A stretch of DNA of 64,000 bases from Thuidium tamariscinum. Taxonomy: Eukaryota > Streptophyta > Bryopsida > Hypnales > Thuidiaceae. Of the stretch, positions 37,713-48,188 are shown piece after piece. How positions within the stretch are numbered: the first letter of the stretch is position 1; each line of letters starts with the position of its first letter. The notes under the pieces were generated by a model that worked only from the letters and a program-made list of their open reading frames with translations, was not told where the DNA came from and made no database searches. Both the position numbers and the translations under genes were made by a program. The stretch covers positions 496,001 through 560,000 of the forward strand of contig OX344754.2 of assembly GCA_947034885.2 (NCBI GenBank), in the 5' to 3' direction.

Positions 37713-39990
37713 AAGTCACAATTGCCCAATCCCCCTAATCTCATGCCTTTTCTAATATGAAATTGTCCCAAAACTTCCCAATCCTTGAAACATGTCCCCT
37801 ACAAGCACCTTGTCAAAAAAATTTGAAAAAATCAAAGCCCAACCATATTCATTTTAAAATAAGAAGCTAAATCAATCAAAAAATAGTAGAAAAATCCCAA
37901 AGGGTCTAACACTTCTAGAAATTTTCACATAGGTGCCTTTTATTATCTAAAATACACATAAAAAGTCTTGAAAAAATTCTCAAACACACACAATAGTTGT
38001 GCCAAATCTAGTCAATTGTGACTAATGTTCTTAAAAGTCATTAGTCACATCAATCACAATTGCCCAAATCTCCTAGTTATATGCCTTCTCCAATTTGAAA
38101 TTGTCCCAAAACTTCCCAATCCTTGAAACAAGTCCCCAAGAAGCACTTCATCAAAAAAAATTGGAAAAATAAAAGCCCAACCATTTTCAATTTGAAATAA
38201 AGGGTTTAGGCAATCAAAAAATTGTAGAAAAATCCCAAAGTGTCCAATGATTCTAAAAATTTCCACATAGTTGCTTCTTATCATCTTAAACATATGTAAA
38301 AAATTTTGCAAAATTTCACACATCCAATCAAAATTTGTGCCTAATTTTGTCAACTGTGACTAATGTGACTAATACCCCCCAAGGGCATTAGTCACATTAG
38401 TCACAATTTGCCCAAATCTCCCTAATTACGTGCCTTCTCCAATTTGGAATTGTCCCAAAACTTACCAATACTTGGAGAAGGTCCCAACAAAGCACCTCAT
38501 AAAAAAAAATTGGAAAAATAAAAGCCCAACCATTTTCAATTTGAAATAAAGGGTTTAGGCAATCAAAAAATTGTAGAAAAATCCCAAAGTGTCCAATGAT
38601 TCTAAAAATTTCCACATAGTTGCTTCTTACCATCTTAAACATATGTAAAAAATTTTGCAAAATTTCACACTTCCAATCAAAATTTGTGCCTAATTTTGTC
38701 AACTGTGACTAATGTGACTAATACCCCCCAAGGGCATTAGTCACATTAGTCACAATTTGCCCAAATCTCCCTAATTACGTGCCTTCTCCAATTTGGAATT
38801 GTCCCAAAACTTACCAATACTTGGAAAAGGTCCCAACAAAGCACCTCATGAAAAAAATTGGAAAAATAAAAGCCCAACCATTTTCAATTTGAAATAATCA
38901 GTTAAATCAATAAAACAATTGTAGAAAAATCCCAAAGTATCCAATGATGCTAAAAATTTCCACATAGTTGCTTCTTATCATCTTAAACATATATAAAAAA
39001 TTTTGCAAAATTTCACACATTCAATCAAAAGTTGCGCCCAACTTAATGGATTGTGACTAATACCCTTTGAGGGCATTAGTCACATTAGTCACAATCCACT
39101 AAATTGGGCACAACTTTTGATTGGATTTGTAAAAGCTTTCAAGACTTTCTATATATGTTTAAAATGGTAGGAATAAACTATGTGGAAGTTTCTAGGATCA
39201 TTGGATACTTGGATATTTTTCTACAATTGTTTTATTGATTTAACTCATTATTTCAAATTGAAAATAGTTGGGCTTTTATTTTTCCAATTTTTTTCATGAG
39301 GTGCTTTGTTGGGACCTTTTCCAAGTATTGGTAAGTTTTGGGACAATTCCAAATTAGAGAAGGCACGTAATTAGGGAGATTTGGGCAAATTGTGACTAAT
39401 GTGACTAATGCCCTTGGGGGGTATTAGTCACATTAGTCACAGTTGACAAAATTAGGCACAAATTTTGATTGAATGTGTGAAATTTTGCAAAATTTTTTAT
39501 ATATGTTTAAGATGATAAGAAGCAACTATGTGGAAATTTTTAGAATCATTGGACACTTTCGGATTTTTCTACAATTTTTTGATTGCCTAAACCCTTTATT
39601 TCAAATTGAAAATGGTTGGGCTTTTATTTTTCCAATTTTTTTTCATGAGGTGCTTTGTTGGAACCTTTTCCAAGTATTGGTAAGTTTTGGGACAATTCCA
39701 AATTGGAGAAGGCACGTAATTAGGGAGATTTGGGCAAATTGTGACTAATGTGACTAATGCCCTTGGGGGGTATTAGTCACATTAGTCACAGTTGACAAAA
39801 TTAGGCACAAATTCTGATTGGATGTGTGAAATTTTTCAAGATTTTTTATGTATATTTAAGATGATAAGAAACACCTATGTGGAAATTTTTAGAATCATTG
39901 AATTCTTGGGGATTTTTCTACATTTTTTTGATTGCCTAAATCCTTTATTTCAAATTGAAAATAGTTGAGCTTTCATTTTTCCAATTTTTT
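37713..39990. repeat. Array of ~345-bp units, four direct then three inverted
   Basis: Unit boundaries lie near 37713, 38030, 38380, 38726, 39070, 39415 and 39766. Each boundary is a palindrome of TGACTAATGTGACTAAT / ATTAGTCACATTAGTCA type. Units 1-4 run one way and units 5-7 the other, about an axis at ~39070 with only five bases between mirrored motifs. The last unit is cut at ~39990. Unit 1 is more diverged and the inner units are nearly identical. Repeated ~100-aa open frames (38054-38353, 38397-38702, 39473-39748) simply follow the unit homology. Each unit may itself have been a 345-bp MITE with ATTAGTCAC-type inverted ends. Confidence 0.92.
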
Positions 39991-40639
39991 GGGTAGAAAA
40001 ATTCAGTTGGTAGTCTAGGAAAAAAAATTAAAACAAAAATTTTTGATTTTCATTCTTTTAAAAATTATTAAGTAGAAGTAGATCCGAGATTGAAAAGAAA
40101 ACTAAACCCTAAACCTCTAAGATGGAATCAAAACACATTCATTGCGATGGTGAGACTGTTTGAGTAAGACAATTTAAGCTTGTCAAACAATTTTCTCGAA
40201 AAAATTGTCAAAATTGCTATTAGAAATGCATCCTACAAGTTATTTTTTCAAAAAGATGCTCAAACTTCCCCCAAAACAAGATTGTTCATAACTTCCATAT
40301 AACTAATCAAAGCGGAATGAATCAAAGCTTTTTACATAGAAGAAAATGTAATCTATAAGAAAAAAAAATTACAAATATAATTTCAAAATTCTGTAGATTT
40401 ATTGTACTTCCCACCGGAAATAAATTGGAGCTTTTCGTGGAGTAACATTTGCATTGGGTCACGTTTTGAAATAAAAATTATATTTCCACAAAGGTAATCA
40501 ATTTTCCTATTTTGTAAGAAAGTTTCCAAAGAAGTCACCAAAAATCAATTCATCGGAGCTTGCCTGAACTCCAAATAGTCCCCCGAAGGAACGATGGGCT
40601 TTTAGGGGTTAATACCCCCTAAGTCGCCAAGACGCCAAC

Positions 40640-41189
40640 GGGCGGACGGGTCGTGTGGACCGCTACTCGGACGGCCCCGACGATGCAAACGGGTAGGGCG
40701 GACGGCTAGGGCTCGCAGATGGACTCCAATTGGATGGCCCTTCCAAGGCGGGCGGATCTAGATCAGACAAGCGGAGAAACTATAGATGGACTGCGGACAG
40801 CGGACGGAGTGCGGACGGATTGCGGACTGCGGACGGAGTGCGGACTGCAGACTTCAGACAGCAAGGCGGGCGGACGCGTGGGGTTGCTGTCCGCACTTCC
40901 TACCAATGGACCGGCGGACGGGCGGACAGTGCGGGCGGACAGTGCGGGCGGACACTGCAGGCGGACGGGCGGTCGGACACTGTGGACGGGCGGTCGGAGA
41001 TTGCTGTCCCGCCTCCCGTCCGTAGTTCGACCGACCACCCGTCCGCCTTCCGTCTTACTGAAAGGCCGTCCGCATGGCTGTCCGGTCGCCCGTCTGCTGG
41101 ATGTATGTCGAAAAAAATTTCAAATGTCAAAAGACGTCCGAGGGGTAGCGTCTACGTCCCATGGACGTCCGGACGTCCCGTCATCCCTG
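40640..41189. repeat. Right CGGACG-rich subterminal array of the hAT element
   Basis: Dense GCGGACGG / GCGGACTGCGG words, then CGTCCG words nearer the terminus. It is the counterpart of 36715-37190. Confidence 0.8.
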
Positions 41190-41952
41190 GTACCCACAAC
41201 CCCAAAGTATAAAATAGAACTTTTAGACTTGCTATGAATTCAAGTGACTACCTATTGTCTACTGTTCTGAAAGCCAAGAACTATTTTTGATAAGCTTCCT
41301 CGATCTGCAAAAAATGTCCTATCGGCTAAATCGACCCCAAGCAACCTTCGTGTAACTCACACTTGGTTCAGTGAACTAAGTCGAGCTGAAATTGCTCACA
41401 AATCACTAGGCTTAGTGTTTTCAAAAAAAGTTTTGTCTTGACGGCACCAGGAGGTGTGCCAAAACTTCCCTGTCATCAATGGCTGGAAAATTGCTACCAT
41501 AATCAACCCATAAATTGGGCAGTTAAGGCTCTAGCTCTAGTAAGCTGTCAAGTTGGAATATACCAGCAGGGGGTCTTATAGCTCATAGAAATCTAGTGCT
41601 AATCTATAACTAATGTACCTTTGTGCAGACATGAGAGGTGAATGCAAGAAACATTTCACTACAAGAGATGTGGGTATTTTGAGTAGAGAAAATAAGTAAG
41701 AAATTGTTGAAAAGACCTTAGTATTCCTAAAAAGCCATGTTGTGAAGTAGAGAAAGGTACATTGAGTAGCGGATTGCTGGTCGGTCAAGGGAACCCAGTT
41801 TTATCAGTCGTCCCTGACTGAACAAGCACTTTCAGTGAGTGGTTCTCTACATATCTTACGGTAATGCTACAGTAATACCTCACAAAAGAAACATTTGCCA
41901 TATGAGATCTTCCTTTTCGTAAGATATGAGATCTTTGTTTTAATAGATTTCT

Positions 41953-42194
41953 GTGCATGCGACGATTCTTTCTCCTTCTTCTCGGCGACCTGCCGAGGCT
42001 TCTAAGCTACATTTGCGGCTGCGGCAGCGTGTGGTCATTGAGGTTTTGTGTGATGGTTGGAGATCTCGCTCTTATGATTCTACAAATCGAGCTTCTCCTT
42101 TCAAGTTTTGGTGCAGTATCACGCATGATCCACGCTTTCTATGCTCTCTATTCGATTAATTGCACTTTTCCTTGGTGAGGATTGCTCTGTTCTC
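41953..42194 (+). other. Open stretch near the CACTA left end, unassigned
   Basis: Higher-GC sequence with overlapping open frames in two phases ending near 42159 and 42178. It is possibly another captured fragment; no domain is recognised. It is interrupted by the element at 42200. Confidence 0.3.
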
Positions 42195-43761
42195 TCATGT
42201 GTGAGCCCTCGAGATGGCACTTAGGACTCTGGGTCCATTTTTCGCGATTAAATAGCGAAAATTAGTTAAAATATTCAAGAAAAAGACATAAAAAGAGTGT
42301 TAAGGGAGTTTTGGTGTCAGTCTATGCCAAAATGGCGGAAGACCAACTTAGATGGTGGAAAATTCCTAATACTAGAAATTGGAATCATTCTAAGTCTCCA
42401 AAGCAAGTATATGTGAAGAATTAGTAATTCCGAGAGAAATAAGGAATAGAGAGTTAGTCAGTCCTAGTAAATGTCTGTGCAAAGTCAACCTTTTAAGGAT
42501 GCATAAGACATACTGACTAAGCTAGAAGAGTCTACTACGAGCGTGGGAGAGTTACCAGGGCTTAAGTTCAATTTTGGAATAAATTGGATTTAAAGGTAAA
42601 ACCACTACAATGGATTTGGAGAATTCGAATTTCACGAGACAAAAGATAGAGGATTGGAGATTGAAGACTACAGAAAGGTGTTCCAAGGGTAGGAGCATGC
42701 CAGGAGTGAACAAGAATCAAACAATTGTCCAAGATTCCCGAGCATTGGGAATTAAATTGTCCAATCGGGCAAAGTAATTCCAAATTACTAAAATTAGAAA
42801 GGAGTAAGGTTGCGTGGGACTTACCCCAAGAATCTAGGAGTGCCCTAGATGTTACCCAATTTATTTCGGATTTTTCCGAAATTCCACGTTGACTCCATGG
42901 GAAGTCAACCGCACATAGAAATGTTTGTAAAATCATAGAAATTACATATGATGCGGTAAAATCTCACTAAAAATTAGCATAGGTTTTTGTGTGCTTAATA
43001 AGCGCCCGGTCAAGTTTGAAGACATTCCAACATTCTCAACTACCAAAACCGGCATCGACATCGAAATTCACTGGAAGTTACAAGTTGGCGGCGGGTTGAC
43101 CGGCGTATCAGGAGCGAATGATGTCCGATTGTCGCAAATAAGGAGTCATTCCTTATTCTCACGGACATTCCTAACAACCCTGGCCTGACAAATTCATCAA
43201 AATGCGCAAATCCTAAAAATTAGATTTTTGACTTTTAATTGGAGTTACCGTAATTCCAATTTGGGCGCGCAAATGGCCTAGGAGTGAGGGGTAAGGGGTC
43301 CCTTAGGCTAATTGGGGTCTTCTGAAGACAATGGCACAGATGGTTTTCCGTTTCGAGTTGTTCCCTAAAAGATAGAGAGGGTCAGCTCTTAGTTTGACTT
43401 TTTAATTGTTAATTGCAGTTAATTAGAAGTGATTTTGGAAAAATCTCTTGGAAAATCAAAGATTGGATTTGGTCAAGATCTCTTTCTTGCGTAAAAAGCC
43501 ATCTTTGGGCTAAAGAAAGACAATTTTCGAAATAACTTTGGATTAATTTGCAAAATATCTTGTAGATTAGGGTTAATTCCAAAATATTTTGGGTTAAGAT
43601 CTTGGATTTGATTTGGCCAAGATTTCTTTGACAAAATGGGGATGTTTTTAGAAATTTCCACCATTAGACAACTAATATTTTGGAATTACATTAGGGTAGT
43701 TTAGGGTAGGAAGTAACAAAGTGTTTTCACCGGCAATTACCAAGAGGGGCCCGGCCACGGG

Positions 43762-43769
43762 TATATAAG
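43762..43769 (+). promoter_or_regulatory. Putative LTR TATA box
   Basis: TATATAAG is followed by a GGGCCCCCCTCGAGG stretch. The same block lies at the matching distance in element B (15403-15410, - strand), and a TATA box sits in a comparable place in element A (9698-9707, - strand). Confidence 0.6.
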
Positions 43770-45159
43770 GGCCCCCCTCGAGGTTGTCAGTACCCTTATT
43801 TCTCGCACCGACACTTTGTTATTCTTTCGTGCTACCAGTGTGGTCGGAGCACCGCTTGGACCAAAGATTTTGGCCAAGTCTTGTTTTATGTTTAGTTTTT
43901 CAATATTTGAAGGCTTAGGGCCCCTTCATTTGTCATTTCTTTCTCACATATTCTCTGGAGGTAAAGCCTCAACACTTCCTTTGCCACTCATTCACGGAAA
44001 TTTTGAGCATTGAGCGCCAAAGTTCGGTTTAAACACTGTCATGTGTACCTCCTTTGGTTGCAAAATCCCAAAATACTAAGAAATTTTAAGAGTTTAAAGT
44101 GAAAGTCCGGTTTAAACACTGTCATGTGTATCTCCTTTTGCGAATAAAACTCTCAAAATACTACAATTCTCAAGACACGGCGGAGCTTTGCACCCGTAAC
44201 ATTTACTAAAACATTGGGAGAATTTCACTCTCAACGGTTAGAAACCACGCAAGCCTTGGAATGAAATTAATTAGAACCAAACTTCTCGGTTTCCATTATT
44301 AAACCATTCTAAAGTAAAAACCCCAAATTATTAGTTTTAAACTTGGAGAGGATTCCCAAATTCCACATAGTGAAGAATCCCAAAGTTCCAAATTTGAACA
44401 TAAAAAGGGTGGACCAGTACACCAGACCACCTCAAGGGCGGACAGCCTAGGCGGCAGCTACCCAGGCAGCCGGGTAACGGAGGCGGGCCGGGTATGGAGG
44501 CGGGCCGGGTATCAGAGGCCGGGCTGGTGGGTACCAGAGGCGGGCCGGTGGGGGGAGTCGGGCGCTGGGAGGGGAGTCGGGCGCTAGAGGGGAGTTCAGG
44601 GAGTCCAGGAACTCAATTTGGGAGTCCAGGAGCTCAAGTTACACAACTAAGACTAGAACTCAAAAGGAAACTACAACTCACGCTTTACAAGTAAGTTCAA
44701 CTATTACAAAATATCTTTTGACGTTGCAAACATTGAAATTTTTGACCAAAGTAAAAGGATTTGGAAGGGAAATTCCCCACCTCTCCCTTCAATTTTCCAT
44801 CAAAAAACTCAAAATTTGCAAAATCTAAAGAGGGTCTTCAATCATTAACAACTCCACCGCCATAGCCATCCTCTAACTCTCAAAATTGCAACAACTCTTG
44901 CACAACAAGAATGAGAAAGAAAGAGAACTAGGTGGGAGATTAAGGTTGTGAGATTCCTAACCGTGACAAATTAGATTTAAAAACTAATTTCTTTAGAATA
45001 ACACTATAGAGTGGGACTCTTTATTCTTGGGGGTTGACCTTTGGGAATAAAAAATCCATTTATTTGGAATAACACTATTGAAATTGTTCTCGGTCTTTTG
45101 GAATGTTCTACATTCTTTGGCCATTAGATTCTTAGAAGGTTTGGATTTTGTTAGTTTTG

Positions 45160-45480
45160 TTTTATTAGGCCTAATAAGCCAAAAGGAAAACAACAAATTG
45201 ACAACCAATTTCTTTAGGAATTTTAAGAAAATTAAAATTAATCGGATTATAAAAGATTTGGTTGCAATTCTTTATTCCAATTAATCCTAATAAGCCAAAT
45301 TAAAAAAGACAAATTGACAACCAATTTCTTTAGGAATTTAAAAGAAATTAAAATTAATTGGATTATAAAAGATTTGGTTGCAATTCTTTATTTAAAAAAA
45401 CAAACTAATTGATAACCAATTTCGTTGGGAATTGCCAAGAAATTGAACTAATTAGGTTTGGTAATAATATTCCAATTCTA
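45160..45480. repeat. ~115-bp tandem repeat in element C
   Basis: ACAACCAATTTCTTTAGGAA recurs at 45201 and 45316, with a diverged copy at ~45412. A related duplicated block is present in element B near 13060-13330. Confidence 0.75.
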
Positions 45481-46355
45481 ATTAATTCACGAAAGCCAAA
45501 AGAAAGAAAACTAAAGAACAACTCATTACTTCAAAATCAGGTGAAATTTAATTCTTAAATTCGTAATTCAATTAAGTTGCTAATCAATTAATTTTAAGAT
45601 AAATTCGTAATTCAATTAATCCAAGAATAATAATACTAACAATTAGATAGGATTTCCATTGATTATTTGAACTATTTAGTAGATTCAAAATATTTTGACA
45701 TTTTCCAATTACCAATAAATTAGGAATTGAAGAGAGAATGTGCAATTAACTTGAACCTACATAACTTCCAGTGGTTTCTTTTAATTAGGAGAACATTTAC
45801 CAACAATTGTGGGAAATTACTATGGATTAGATGGAGAGTCGGGATGATTTCGATGGCGAAGTCATAGGAGAATATTTACACATGATGATGTTTGACGACG
45901 GGACCATGGAGATTTACGCAGAGGAAGTAAACCGCTCACATTTGATTTTCATTCTCATTGTTTTACTGTTAAGTTTCTTTTTACCAAACGCTTGGAATTA
46001 GATTTAGGCAAAACTATAGAATAGAGTAGGGTCACTTGGTTGAATTTTAGACTAAAAAAGATCGAATCATAACCACAAAATTAGATTAGAAACACTTAAA
46101 AGACATGACTAAAAGAGTTCATTGCTTGGAAGGCTTTCTTTTTTACCCAATTAGAAAGAAAACTCAATTAGACACAGGACCCGTGTGAAAAACTCTTAGC
46201 TCGAGGGTGGAGTTAGGAGCGCTCACATCATGCCTTTTAAGTATTTCATTTGAGTGAATTTAGCACGAGCTATGTTCTAATTCTTAGTATTCACATCGAT
46301 TGTTGGGTAAAATTTCAATTGATACTGATCTGGTGTTTGCTGGTTTTCTTTGAAG

Positions 46356-46457
46356 GGTGCGTTTGTTGCCAATAAGAGGGTGTTGCTGGAACGCAACGAG
46401 GTGCTGGACGTTTTTCTTGAATTGCTGGAGCGATTTGAAGCCCACCTAATTGCCTGA
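46356..46457 (+). pseudogene. Exon-like fragment in the CACTA element, unidentified
   Basis: After an acceptor-like TTTGAAG, the frame encodes GAFVANKRVLLERNEVLDVF, then LELLERFEAHLIA, then TGA: 33 codons with the composition of an amphipathic helix. I do not recognise the parent gene. Confidence 0.35.
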
Positions 46458-46613
46458 AGTTGCAATTCGCAGCTGACCTTAAGAATGACCTTGAGTTCTC
46501 TAAACCCAGCCGCAGTTTGCAATTGACCACACACATAATCACTAATCTCGGTTCGGCATCAAATTTTTCAGTTCGACTTCACATTGCGGATGTACATCCT
46601 TATGATGTAATTT

Positions 46614-46800
46614 CTTGTGAAGGAGAAGGGCATCAACGCCGTTGCCAGAGCGGGGTTTGCAGCTATGGAGCTTGTAGTGCTGGACTTGGGGTCACTATAC
46701 CTCAGGCAGGATTTGCTAGCTCTGACCAAGAGCCTCTTGTTGTATGCATTGTCATCTTTCTTTCTTTGCAGGAGTAGATGCACCTTTGACCAGTATGTGA
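46614..46800 (+). pseudogene. Two exon-like pieces in the CACTA element, unidentified
   Basis: The open frame VKEKGINAVARAGFAAMELV, continuing to ALTKSLLL, ends near 46740. A short piece SRCTFDQYVR follows between TTTGCAG and GTAAATATG, splice-like borders. The parent gene is not recognised. It is on the same strand as the other captured pieces. Confidence 0.35.
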
Positions 46801-47256
46801 GGTAAATATGAAAACAATTCCCGGTTTTCCCTCCAATCACCCTCTCTGCTCTTCGGTTACAAGCTCCATCAAGGGCAGTTACACATCCATGTCGCCATGG
46901 CTTTGGGTTCTGATTACTAAGGAGTTTAAAAAATACATAACTTACTTGTCTTTGATTTTCCCCAGGAATTTTGCATCGTAAGCCCTAGCTGCTTATTGAG
47001 TAGGCAAGTGAATGGGACTAGTGACCGAGTGCAAGAAGGAGAATCGATTGGGAGGGATGAGATTAGGGTTTGGGAGGAGAGAGAGGACTGGAGGAATGCG
47101 TTGTGAAGGAGACTGAGAAGAGGTATTTTGCTGTGCCTGGATTGCGCTTTTGTGGCTTGTTATTGACGTGTGTATAAGTTTGTGCTATATTCAGCAATTG
47201 GGCCAAATTCAATTGCACATGAACATGATGGGAAGAGCTTTGGATTCTTGTTGCAG

Positions 47257-47400
47257 GAGTCTGTACAACAACTCCTTCAGTAGAGATATACCTCAAGAGA
47301 TGGGGAACATTGCAACACTTGTGCTTCTAAATCTATCAGAAAATCAACTCTCTGGCCCCATCCCAGGCACTTTTACAAAGCTGACGAGCTTGCAATATTT
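47257..47400 (+). pseudogene. Leucine-rich repeat exon fragment (two LRRs) captured by the CACTA element
   Basis: The exon between TTGTTGCAG and GTACGTTAAT is exactly 144 nt, two 24-codon plant LRRs (SLYNNSFSRDIPQEMGNIAT, then LNLSENQLSGPIPGTFTKLT). Plant LRR receptor kinases of the LRR-VIII type are encoded largely by 72-nt-per-repeat exons, so the source was probably such a gene. No kinase domain or other LRRs are nearby. It is a gene fragment rather than a gene. Confidence 0.75.
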
Positions 47401-47709
47401 GTACGTTAATATTCTCCTTTCAAAGACTCCCTCATTTGATTACTCTGAGTCTACTTTAGCATCCTTTTAAGTTACTCTGTTTTCTTGCCTCCAGTACCCT
47501 CTACTAATCTCAGCTGCATGTAAGGCCGCCTTATCCTCTTTGGATGCCACCTCAACGCCGTCCATTTGTAAAGGTGACTTCATACCAACTACCTGAACCT
47601 TTCATAATTTATAATAAACCTCTTGTCCAAAGTTCATCAAGTTGTGTTCTACTGTAGAAGTCTTAGAGTGTGCTGGAAGCCTGGAACTGTTTCAACTCTG
47701 ATTTGAATC

Positions 47710-47802
47710 ATGGCGTGGAGCAGAGCGTGCTTTAGTGTTCTGGTGGCTGTGGTGCTCTTTTTCGGAGATGGAGCACACGCAAGGCGGTCTCTGCAGCAAG
47801 CT
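47710..47802 (+). CDS. Signal-peptide first exon within the CACTA element
   Basis: ATG opens a 31-codon exon (MAWSRACFSVLVAVVLFFGD, then GAHARRSLQQA) that ends exactly at a strong donor, CT|GTAAGTA. It has a short positive n-region, a hydrophobic core and a polar ARRSLQQ cleavage region, as in plant secreted proteins or receptor kinases. It ends in phase 0, and the next splice acceptor with a conserved frame downstream is the RPL13A exon at 48189, also phase 0. It may be captured from another secreted-protein gene or be the start of a chimeric transcript. Its parent gene is not identified. Confidence 0.5.
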
Positions 47803-48188
47803 GTAAGTACGGTGCAACTGTTTCACTATTTGAAATGAAACCAAAACGTGCTGATGCTATTTGATCATTTGTGTATAGTTCTTGAATTTACAGTGATTGG
47901 GGGAAAGGACTTCTACAGTTGATTTCATTTTATTCTAATCTTCGTCCTTTGCACTGAAATTGAAGTGTCGTAGTGATATAAATAAACCCTCTCCAGTGGC
48001 ATATTCTATGAACTGTGCACAGTCCCCCTTTCTCCAAGAATCTATCATGTTGTTTCCACATTTGATTCGAAAATTCCCCCTTGTCGAGTTTTGTACACAT
48101 CTGAAAGTACAATTGGATGCTCGTTTGTCCCCAAAGTTCTAATTGAATGATGTGATGTGATGTGCTGTGCTGATTTTTAATACAACAG

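Larger units (their letters stand above)
36696..41189. mobile_element. Large non-autonomous hAT element (4.49 kb)
   Basis: Ends CAGGGTTGACG (left) and CAGGGATGACG (right, read inward) are flanked by the perfect 8-bp TSD GTACCCAC (36688-36695 and 41190-41197). Both subterminal regions (36715-37190 and 40640-41189) are GC-rich and packed with CGGACG/CGTCCG hexamers on both strands, in sharp contrast to the AT-rich surroundings. Between them lies the inverted-repeat array at 37713-39990. No transposase is recognised; long ORFs in the GC-rich ends are low-complexity by-products. The shared end motif and hexamers make it a relative of the 579-bp element at 18092. Confidence 0.88.
42200..46227 (+). 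mobile_element. Giant solo-LTR-like element C (4.03 kb)
   Basis: It starts TGTGAGCCCTCG and ends GGAGCGCTCACA, with the 5-bp TSD TCATG at 42195-42199 and 46228-46232. It is collinear with element B in the opposite orientation over essentially its full length. A TATA box (TATATAAG) lies at 43762-43769, 1.56 kb from the start. No coding domain or direct terminal repeats are seen. It carries a GC-rich GGCGGGCCGGG tract at 44470-44590 and a 115-bp tandem repeat near 45160-45480. It is nested inside the CACTA element. Confidence 0.8.

Noticed and set aside
38054-39748. Three homologous ~91-101 aa ORFs, two on the - strand and one on the +
   Set aside because: They follow the 345-bp repeat units and their inversion. 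They have no start-site or codon evidence and are AT-driven (Phe/Ile/Asn-rich), so the similarity reflects DNA repeats and not a gene family.
40719-41237. 172-aa ORF and overlapping ORFs in the GC-rich arrays (also at 36580-37250)
   Set aside because: Low-complexity Arg/Gly/Asp/Ser translations of CGGACG repeats, open in several frames and both strands at once.
46460-46777. 105-aa ORF spanning the captured region of the CACTA element
   Set aside because: It runs through what look like exon and intron pieces in a different frame from the exon-like segments, so it is most likely a shadow.
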